Under the pieces are notes generated by a model. That model had not been told where the DNA came from. It saw only the letters and a list, made by a program, of their open reading frames with translations, and searched no databases. Made by a program: the position numbers and the translations under genes. Shown one piece after another: positions 59,015-64,000 of a stretch of DNA of 64,000 nucleotides; positions within the stretch are counted from its first letter, which is position 1; each line of letters opens with the position of its first letter. Origin of the DNA: Pseudarthrobacter raffinosi (lineage in GTDB: Bacteria; Actinomycetota; Actinomycetes; Actinomycetales; Micrococcaceae); NCBI RefSeq assembly GCF_023913735.1, contig NZ_JAMXBH010000010.1, forward strand, positions 1 to 64,000, in the 5' to 3' direction.

Positions 59015-59698
59015 ATGTCGGAGACGATAACGGCCGGGCTGCTGGGCGAAGTGATGGCCGAGCTGGCCGTGCTTGAGGACCCGAAGATGCGCGAGGCGAA
59101 CGAGAAGCGCGGCGACGACCACGGCGTGAACCTGTCCAAGCTGCGCGCGGTCGCGAAGCGGCTGAAGACCCAGCAGGAACTCGCGCGCGAGCTCTGGTCC
59201 ACGAACGACACTCCGGCCAGGTTGGTGGCCCTGCTGATCTGCCGGCCAAAGGCCTTCGAACGCGACGAACTGGACACCATGCTCCGCGAGGCGCGCGCCC
59301 CCAAAGTGCACGACTGGCTCGTGAATTACGTCGTGAAGAAGAGCCCGCACGCGGAGGACCTGCGCGTGGCCTGGATGGCTGATCCGGATCCGGTGGTCGC
59401 CAGCGCCGGCTGGGCCCTGACCAGCGAACGGGTGGCGAATACGCCCGCAGGGCTCGACCTCCCTGGGATGCTGGACATCATCGAGGCCCAGATGAAGGAC
59501 GCCCCGGACCGGCTGCACTGGGCCATGAACCACACGCTGGCCTTCATTGGGATCGAGCATCCCGAGCACCGGGCCCGGGCGCTCGATATCGGCGAACGGC
59601 TTGAGGTCCTCAAGGACTACCCGACGCCCCCGAACTGCACGTCACCGTTCGCGCCGATCTGGATCAACGAGATGGTGAGCCGCCAGGCCACCGCGTAA
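59015..59698 (+). CDS. DNA alkylation repair protein-like (AlkD/HEAT-type)
   Basis: ATG 59015, five bases after AAGGG, gives 227 residues (GTG 58997 is an alternative). The pattern EVMAELAVLEDPKMREANEKRGDDHGVNLSKLRAVAKRLK, then WLVNYVVKKSPHAEDLRVAWMADPDPVVASAGWALTSERV, fits the HEAT-like-repeat DNA alkylation repair family. AlkD-type enzymes excise N3/N7-alkylpurines without flipping the base. Key catalytic residues cannot be placed by eye, and the gene may encode a related protein of unknown activity. Confidence 0.72.
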   Translation: MSETITAGLLGEVMAELAVLEDPKMREANEKRGDDHGVNLSKLRAVAKRLKTQQELARELWSTNDTPARLVALLICRPKAFERDELDTMLREARAPKVHDWLVNYVVKKSPHAEDLRVAWMADPDPVVASAGWALTSERVANTPAGLDLPGMLDIIEAQMKDAPDRLHWAMNHTLAFIGIEHPEHRARALDIGERLEVLKDYPTPPNCTSPFAPIWINEMVSRQATA

Positions 59699-59722
59699 GG
59701 CTGTCAGCCCGGAAGCAAAACG

Positions 59723-59763
59723 AAAGCGGACGACGCCGGGAACCTCCCGCCGTCGTCCGCTTC
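59723..59763. terminator. Terminator cassette family B, copy 7
   Basis: GAAAGCGGACGACGCCGGGA and TCCCGCCGTCGTCCGCTTC arms with one mismatch and a three-base loop, then CAGTTTT. It lies between the convergent AlkD-like gene and a small minus-strand gene. Confidence 0.78.
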
Positions 59764-59782
59764 AGTTTTAGCCGTGAACCGA

Positions 59783-59980
59783 TCAGACGGTGGCGAGCTG
59801 GCGTTCCTGGCCACGGACGCTGACCGTGAAAGTGTTGGGGCCGCTGCACTGGACCGCAATGCGGCATTTGGTGGTGTTCGCCTTGACCGAGAGGTCGTGC
59901 ACAATGCTCTCCAGGGTGTGCTCAATCGCAGACCGGTCCCAGATTTTCAGCGTGATGGAGTCAGTGTTTTCAAACGTCAT
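59783..59980 (-). CDS. Small hypothetical protein, 65 residues
   Basis: ATG 59980 to stop 59783. The protein starts MTFENTDSITLKIWDRSAIE and has alternating hydrophobic residues (beta-rich) with a single Cys pair (KCRIAVQCSG). No domain or signal peptide is recognised. Its compact, ordered-looking composition and terminator placement at its 3' side suggest a real gene. A small conserved actinobacterial protein of unknown role is the best description. Confidence 0.55.
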   Translation of the reverse strand: MTFENTDSITLKIWDRSAIEHTLESIVHDLSVKANTTKCRIAVQCSGPNTFTVSVRGQERQLATV

Positions 59981-60165
59981 TGTCAGTACTTTCGCTCATG
60001 CAGTTAACGGCTCCGCGTCGTCCTTGAGGGGGCCGCATCCTCGTCGGTGAGGATTGCTGATCTTGGTAGTGCGGGAACGGGGTCCCGATCTCATGGTTCA
60101 TGCTTGCCGCCGACATTTGCAACAGAAATGGCGAAAGTGTGAGCGATTACACGCTCGCGCCGGCT

Positions 60166-60756
60166 TTAGTTACTGACGGCGGCGTAAAGGTTCAGGGACG
60201 CCGAAAATACCAGCCACGAGACGTTCGGCAGCATCAGCAGTCCGGCCGTTGGGCTGATGGGTCCGAAGCGCAGAACTGTCAGGGCTGCTGTGAGGATGAG
60301 GGCGGCGAGGACGGCCAGGGCCAGCCAGAGCGCCGCGGTCCCCAGCAGGGGATACAGGCCGAAGAAGGTCAAGGGCCAGAGCAGGTTCAGGGCCAACTGG
60401 AGTCCGTAGAGCCTGAGCGCGCGGCGGCGCGGGAGGCGCCGCTGCCGCCACACCAGCCAGGCCGCCACGGCCATTGCCGCGTACAGGACCAGCCAGACCG
60501 ACGTGAACATCAGCCCGGGAGGCGTCCAGGGGGCCTTGTCCGCCAGGGCGTACCAGCCGCCGGCAGCCGTTCGGATCGGGAGGGACCCCAAGAACGACAC
60601 GGCCCAGGAAAGCGCGAGGAAGCCGACCATGGCGGCAACCTGCCGGCGTCGGGACGGCCCGTCCGGGACTGCCGGACCTTGCGCTTCGTTGGGGACAGTG
60701 TCAGGCACTGACCCACTGTGGACAATGGCGGGTACCCGCGTCAAACCCGGAGGCAT
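60166..60756 (-). CDS. TspO/MBR-family tryptophan-rich sensory protein
   Basis: A 196-residue membrane protein with five hydrophobic segments after a polar N-terminus of about 45 residues (the true start may be downstream). Family hallmarks are WYALADKAPWTPPGLMFTSVWLVLYAAMAVAAWLVW, LQLALNLLWPLTFFGL, and the C-terminal PNVSWLVFSASLNLYAAV. TspO proteins bind porphyrins and steroids and affect oxidative responses. It diverges from the ArsR gene, with a palindrome-rich intergenic region between. Confidence 0.85.
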   Translation of the reverse strand: MPPGLTRVPAIVHSGSVPDTVPNEAQGPAVPDGPSRRRQVAAMVGFLALSWAVSFLGSLPIRTAAGGWYALADKAPWTPPGLMFTSVWLVLYAAMAVAAWLVWRQRRLPRRRALRLYGLQLALNLLWPLTFFGLYPLLGTAALWLALAVLAALILTAALTVLRFGPISPTAGLLMLPNVSWLVFSASLNLYAAVSN

Positions 60757-60785
60757 CGGAGGTCTCCGTCAGGGTCCCTTCGAGA

Positions 60786-60832
60786 TGGCATTTCGCGGCA
60801 ATAGTGACCGGCGGAACTGCCGTTAAATGCCA
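60786..60832. repeat. Nested palindrome in the TspO/ArsR divergent region
   Basis: TGGCATTT (60786-60793) pairs with AAATGCCA (60825-60832), and inside it CGGCA (60796-60800) pairs with TGCCG (60818-60822). It is not at a gene end and may be a regulatory or REP-like element. Confidence 0.5.
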
Positions 60833-60854
60833 CCTCGCGGAACGCATTCAAGCC

Positions 60855-60900
60855 TTGACACCCTGCCGCCCCGGGAGTATCGTACAACCAAATGGTTGTA
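60855..60900 (+). promoter_or_regulatory. Consensus promoter and start-codon operator of the ArsR gene
   Basis: TTGACA (60855-60860), 17 bases, then TATCGT (60878-60883) predicts transcription starting at or within a base or two of the ATG at 60892, so the mRNA should be leaderless. TACAACCA (60883-60890) and TGGTTGTA (60893-60900) form an inverted repeat over the -10 region and start codon, an ideal autorepression site. Confidence 0.65.
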
Positions 60901-61224
60901 GATCAGCTCAGAGACGCGGACGTGGACCGCCTGTTCCAGGCGCTCGCGGACGCCACGCGGCGGGACATTGTCCGGCGGGTGACGGTGGGGGAGTATTCCG
61001 TCTCCGGCCTCGCCGCCCTCTACGACATGAGTTTCGCCGCCGTCCAGAAGCATGTGGCGGTGCTGGAGCGGGCTTCCCTGGTAACAAAGGAGAAGCGCGG
61101 AAGGGAGCAGATTGTGCGGGGTAACCACGAAGGACTGCAGAAGGCCCGCCGGCTGCTCGACGAGTATGAGGCGATCTGGCGGCAGCGTGCCGGGCGAATC
61201 GCGGACATTCTGGCTGAAGGATAG
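60892..61224 (+). CDS. ArsR-family transcriptional regulator
   Basis: A 110-residue winged-helix protein: DVDRLFQALADATRRDIVRRVTVGEYSVSGLAALYDMSFAAVQKHVAVLERASLVTKEKRGRE. No metal-binding cysteines are seen. This is the ArsR subgroup that pairs with an AHSA1/SRPBCC protein, which follows 12 bases later. The start codon lies inside the predicted operator, and no Shine-Dalgarno precedes it, in line with a leaderless transcript. Confidence 0.87.
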   Translation: MVVDQLRDADVDRLFQALADATRRDIVRRVTVGEYSVSGLAALYDMSFAAVQKHVAVLERASLVTKEKRGREQIVRGNHEGLQKARRLLDEYEAIWRQRAGRIADILAEG

Positions 61225-61236
61225 GAAGGTTTTGTA

Positions 61237-61734
61237 ATGCCTGTTATCAGTTCCACCAAGAATCTCGAAGCGCTCAGCTTCACCCTCGTGGCCGAGTTCG
61301 ACGCCGGCGTCGAGCAGGTCTGGCAGATCTGGGAAGACCCGCGCCAGTTGGAGCGCTGGTGGGGTCCGCCCACCTGGCCGGCGACGTTTGAGGCGTTCGA
61401 CTTCCAGCCCGGCGGGAAGGCCGGCTATTACATGACCGGCCCCGAGGGGGAGAAGGCCGGCGGCTGGTGGCGCTTCACCGCCATCGAGGCGCCGCGCAAG
61501 CTCGAGTTCGACGACGGCTTCGCCGATGACGACGGCGCCCCTAACAAGGCCATGGGAGTCACCCATGCCGCCGTTGACCTCGAAGACCTCGGCGGCCGCA
61601 CCCGGATGACCGTCCTGTCCACCTTCGAGTCCGAAGAGCAGATGGAACAGATGGTCCAGATGGGCATGGAAGAGGGCATGCGGGAGGCTGCTGGCCAGAT
61701 CGACGCCCTGCTCGCGGAGCACGCCCGCGCCTGA
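61237..61734 (+). CDS. SRPBCC/AHSA1-domain protein
   Basis: A 165-residue START-like protein: VAEFDAGVEQVWQIWEDPRQLERWWGPPTWPATFEAFDFQPGGKAGYYMTGPEGEKAGGWWRFTAIEAPRKLEFDDGFAD is the AHSA1 fold with the WEDPxxLxRWWGP motif. It is coupled to the ArsR gene with GGAAGG before its ATG. Small-ligand binding or a stress role is usual; function unknown. Confidence 0.87.
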   Translation: MPVISSTKNLEALSFTLVAEFDAGVEQVWQIWEDPRQLERWWGPPTWPATFEAFDFQPGGKAGYYMTGPEGEKAGGWWRFTAIEAPRKLEFDDGFADDDGAPNKAMGVTHAAVDLEDLGGRTRMTVLSTFESEEQMEQMVQMGMEEGMREAAGQIDALLAEHARA

Positions 61735-61773
61735 GTAACGCTGACGGTTTTCACGCAAGAGGAAAGAGCATGA

Positions 61774-61791
61774 CGGCGGGACGTCCCGCCG
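61774..61791. terminator. Short palindromic hairpin between convergent genes
   Basis: CGGCGGGACGTCCCGCCG is a perfect 18-base palindrome 40 bases after the AHSA1 stop and 36 bases before the end of the minus-strand binding-protein gene. It resembles the core of cassette family B without its outer arms. Confidence 0.55.
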
Positions 61792-61826
61792 GCAGACTCT
61801 CCCCTTTGCGTCGGGGTACTGATGCT

Positions 61827-62537
61827 CTAGGCGGGTTCCAGCACGTTGGTCGAATAGGCCGCGAGGGCCCCGGGGCTGTGCAGGAAGTCGCGGAGCGCCG
61901 TGGCGCCTGCCACGCGGAACGCTTCGCTGCCCAGCGCCGTGGAGAAATCCGTGTACTCCTGGACCGCCGCGGGCAGGGGGCCAACGATTGCCGCCTCCGG
62001 AACGAGGACCAGTTCGCTCAGTTGATGGATCGCAATGTCGGCCCGGCCGTCCAGCAGCGCCACGGCCGTGGGCCCAGCATCAATGACGGTGGCCCGGGCC
62101 TTGACCTGCTCCGCAATCCCCAGCCGTTCCAGCAAGCCGGCGAAATAGATGCCGCTGGGGCCGCTCCGGGAATAGGCCACGGAGCGGGCCGATGTCACGG
62201 CGGCGATGAAGGCCTCCACGGTGCTGATGTCTGGAATCTGCGCGTCCGGCGGAACTGCCACACCGATACCGGTCCGGGCGACAGGCCTGGGGTCCGTCAG
62301 GATGTTGGCTTTGACGAGGTCCGCGAGTGATCCGGTGATGCCTGCCATGACGTCGGGCCGGGCCCCGGATTCGATCCGCGTCAGCAAGCGGAAGGTGGGC
62401 TCGAAGACCGCCTCTACAGGCGTCCCGCCGGCCTGAATGTATGCCGGAAGGATGACGTCCTGGACTGCCTGCTTGAGCGCAAAGGCGCAGAAAAGGGTGA
62501 GGGGCCTGGCGTCCTCGCTGGCAGCGTGAGAGTCCAT
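61827..62537 (-). CDS. ModA-like substrate-binding domain protein without signal peptide
   Basis: A 236-residue protein with the molybdate-binding-like fold: LTLFCAFALKQAVQDVILPAYIQAGG, EPTFRLLTRIESGARPDVMAGITGSLADLV, GIGVAVPPDA, and SRSGPSGIYFAGLLERLGI. ModA homologues are exported, but this one starts MDSHAASEDARPLTLF with no signal peptide or lipobox in frame, so a cytoplasmic role such as ligand sensing is suggested. No ABC genes are adjacent. Confidence 0.75.
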   Translation of the reverse strand: MDSHAASEDARPLTLFCAFALKQAVQDVILPAYIQAGGTPVEAVFEPTFRLLTRIESGARPDVMAGITGSLADLVKANILTDPRPVARTGIGVAVPPDAQIPDISTVEAFIAAVTSARSVAYSRSGPSGIYFAGLLERLGIAEQVKARATVIDAGPTAVALLDGRADIAIHQLSELVLVPEAAIVGPLPAAVQEYTDFSTALGSEAFRVAGATALRDFLHSPGALAAYSTNVLEPA

Positions 62538-62687
62538 GGGAGTCCTTAGGGTAGTGGGTAGTGCGCGCTCCCACCAGACTTACCTTGTGGGAGCGCGCAT
62601 TGTTATTTGTTAAGCCCCGGACATGGCTGCTTCCTGCCCGCGGAGTAGCCCTGAAGGGCAGTCCCGCATCGCCCCTATGCTTGGAGG

Positions 62688-63161
62688 ATGGCAAGCCTCA
62701 GCAGCACTGAACAGCAACCGGATGCCGACAAGACCCGGGATCTGGCGGTGGCCATCCTCGACATCTCGTTCGAAGTGCACCGAAAATCCCACGACGGCAC
62801 CGGCGTCCTCCCTCTCTCCAGCGGACTGCTGGACATCATCCGGGTCATCGAACGCCACCCCGGCATTACGGTGGCCGAAGTGGCCGCCCGTCTCGGCAGG
62901 CAGCTCAGCAATGTGAGCGCGCAACTGCGGGAGCTCGTTGCCCTGGGCCTGGTGACGCGCACGCGGGACGTGGCCGACAAGAGGTATGTGGTGCTTCATC
63001 CCACGCCCGAGGCGCAGCGCATCAGGGCCGTCCTGGAGTCGGCGTGGGCAGAGGCGCTGGAATCCGCCGGGTCGCGGCTGCTGCCGGCGGAGCGGGAGCA
63101 GCTTGCCGCAAGCCTGCCGGCACTGGAGCGTCTTGCCGGCTTCCTCGCCGAGCCCGAGTAG
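62688..63161 (+). CDS. MarR-family transcriptional regulator
   Basis: A 157-residue winged-helix protein with LDIIRVIERHPGITVAEVAARLGRQLSNVSAQLRELVALGLVTRTRDVADKRYVVLHPT, the MarR fold with a basic wing. It precedes an MFS exporter by 82 bases in the same direction, with a perfect 16-base palindrome between them, so it is the probable repressor of the exporter. Confidence 0.85.
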   Translation: MASLSSTEQQPDADKTRDLAVAILDISFEVHRKSHDGTGVLPLSSGLLDIIRVIERHPGITVAEVAARLGRQLSNVSAQLRELVALGLVTRTRDVADKRYVVLHPTPEAQRIRAVLESAWAEALESAGSRLLPAEREQLAASLPALERLAGFLAEPE

Positions 63162-63206
63162 CGGACATCACCTCAAGCGGGTCTTTTCTGCGCCCTGAAA
63201 GTACTT

Positions 63207-63222
63207 ATACTTATATAAGTAT
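63207..63222. promoter_or_regulatory. MarR-type operator before the MFS exporter
   Basis: ATACTTATATAAGTAT is a perfect AT-rich 16-base palindrome in an otherwise GC-rich region, 22 bases before the exporter ATG. AT-rich palindromes of this size are typical of MarR-family sites. Confidence 0.7.
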
Positions 63223-63243
63223 TAGGACTTTGAAGGGTGAAAA

Positions 63244-64000
63244 ATGGGCGCGGCAACACAGACGGCGGAACCAGACGCAAAACAGGAGGGCAGGCCAAGA
63301 GGCCAGTGGGGGGCTCTGGTCTTCCTGGCCCTGGCACAGTTCATGGTGGTGCTTGACGGCACCATCGTGAACCTGGCGCTGCCGCGCCTGCAGATCGAAA
63401 TGGGCGTCAGCGACACCACGCGGTCGTGGGTGGTCACGGCCTACGCCCTCGTGTTCGGCGCCTTCCTGCTGCTCGGCGGACGTGTCGCGGACTTCTGGGG
63501 GCGCAAGCGGACCTTCATCGTCGCGGCCGCAGGCTTTGCCATTGCGTCGCTGGCCGGCGGCATCGCGCAGGAAGCCTGGGAACTGATCGGCGCACGTGCG
63601 CTGCAGGGTCTCTTCGCTGCCCTGTTGGCTCCGGCGGCACTGGCGCTGCTGACTGTTTCCTTCCCCGGCGGCAAGGACCGCGGTACGGCCTTCGCCATCT
63701 TCGGATCCATCAGCGGCGTTGGTGCGGCGGTGGGCGTCCTGTTGGGCGGGTTCCTCACGGACTACATGTCATGGCGCTGGACGTTCTTTGTGAACGTGCC
63801 CATCGCCATCATTGCCCTGGTCGGCGTGATATACATGGTCCGCGAGAGCAAAGCGGCAGGCCCTGCCAAGTACGACTGGCCCGGTGTCGTCCTGGCAGCC
63901 CTTGGCCTGGGATCTCTGGTGTACGGCTTCACCAATGCCGAGCATGGCTGGGGCGCGCCGGAGGCACGGGGCTTCATCTTTGCCGGTGTGGTGCTGCTGG
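63244..64000 (+). CDS. MFS drug exporter (DHA2/EmrB-type), N-terminal part
   Basis: ATG 63244 follows GAAGGG and the gene runs off the window after 252 codons. The first helix carries FLALAQFMVVLDGTIVNLALP (the DHA2 D-x-T-I-V-N-x-A-L-P motif), and LLGGRVADFWGRKRTFIVA is the loop 2-3 motif. Fourteen-helix proton antiporters of this type export drugs or dyes. The MarR gene and operator upstream fit substrate-inducible efflux. Confidence 0.88.
   Translation, partial: MGAATQTAEPDAKQEGRPRGQWGALVFLALAQFMVVLDGTIVNLALPRLQIEMGVSDTTRSWVVTAYALVFGAFLLLGGRVADFWGRKRTFIVAAAGFAIASLAGGIAQEAWELIGARALQGLFAALLAPAALALLTVSFPGGKDRGTAFAIFGSISGVGAAVGVLLGGFLTDYMSWRWTFFVNVPIAIIALVGVIYMVRESKAAGPAKYDWPGVVLAALGLGSLVYGFTNAEHGWGAPEARGFIFAGVVLL

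Overview
This is high-GC DNA with many GTG starts, overlapping stop/start junctions and typical actinobacterial families. It most resembles a chromosomal segment of an Arthrobacter/Pseudarthrobacter-like Micrococcaceae, an inference from protein style rather than from a marker gene. A housekeeping aceE lies between two catabolic clusters, which argues against a plasmid. No rRNA, tRNA or CRISPR array was seen.

Layout. 1-229: edge of a LigD-type polymerase gene. 360-12892: purine salvage and catabolism (8-oxoguanine deaminase, guanine deaminase, NCS2 permease, XdhC, xanthine dehydrogenase with a fused FeS/molybdopterin subunit, NCS1 permease, hydantoin/allantoin racemase-like protein, SDR). 12893-18650: accessory stretch with an AlbA_2-like remnant, a RES toxin with an unusual long antitoxin, a cytosine-deaminase-like gene, two resolvase remnants around a truncated Baeyer-Villiger monooxygenase, and a HAD protein. 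18711-23366: second HAD, flavin reductase, and a MatC-type transporter with a maleate-isomerase-like enzyme and divergent IclR regulator. 23870-36071: an IS481-type remnant followed by a phthalate-3,4-dioxygenase-type operon with its own ABC importer, amidase, MFS carrier, dehydrogenase, four-part Rieske oxygenase, decarboxylase and IclR regulator. 36453-39910: MobA-like protein and AceE. 40120-46458: arylmalonate-decarboxylase-like protein, cyclic amidohydrolase, racemase-like protein without catalytic cysteines, GntR regulator, MFS carrier, then HIU hydrolase and OHCU decarboxylase. 46739-64000: matrixin protease, MpaB-like protein, PadR with a broken ABC exporter, phosphoesterase, LLM oxidoreductase, Nramp-like carrier with a DHDPS-family enzyme and LacI regulator, AlkD-like protein, TspO, ArsR with an AHSA1 protein, a ModA-like protein, MarR and an MFS exporter.

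How the parts work together. The purine blocks at the two ends share a palindromic operator-like site (TTYC-N7-GRAA) upstream of guaD, the NCS1 permease and uraD, suggesting one purine regulon across about 45 kb. Guanine to urate is covered by the first block and 5-hydroxyisourate to allantoin by uraH/uraD, but no urate oxidase is present. The phthalate operon takes a dicarboxylate in through the ABC system, dihydroxylates it, dehydrogenates and decarboxylates it, presumably to protocatechuate.

Two dispersed palindrome families stand out. One (GCGGGGTCAGATACGGCC arms) occurs three times in intergenic DNA near purine/racemase genes. The other (AGCGGACGACGGCGGGA arms) occurs seven times between 46.6 and 59.8 kb, always just after a gene, and looks like a shared terminator cassette. 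The most unusual leads are the RES system with its extended antitoxin, the AMDase-like/cyclic amidohydrolase/cysteine-less racemase operon, the RBS-sequestering leader of guaD, the Nramp-like protein without metal ligands, and the leaderless ArsR gene with an operator on its start codon.
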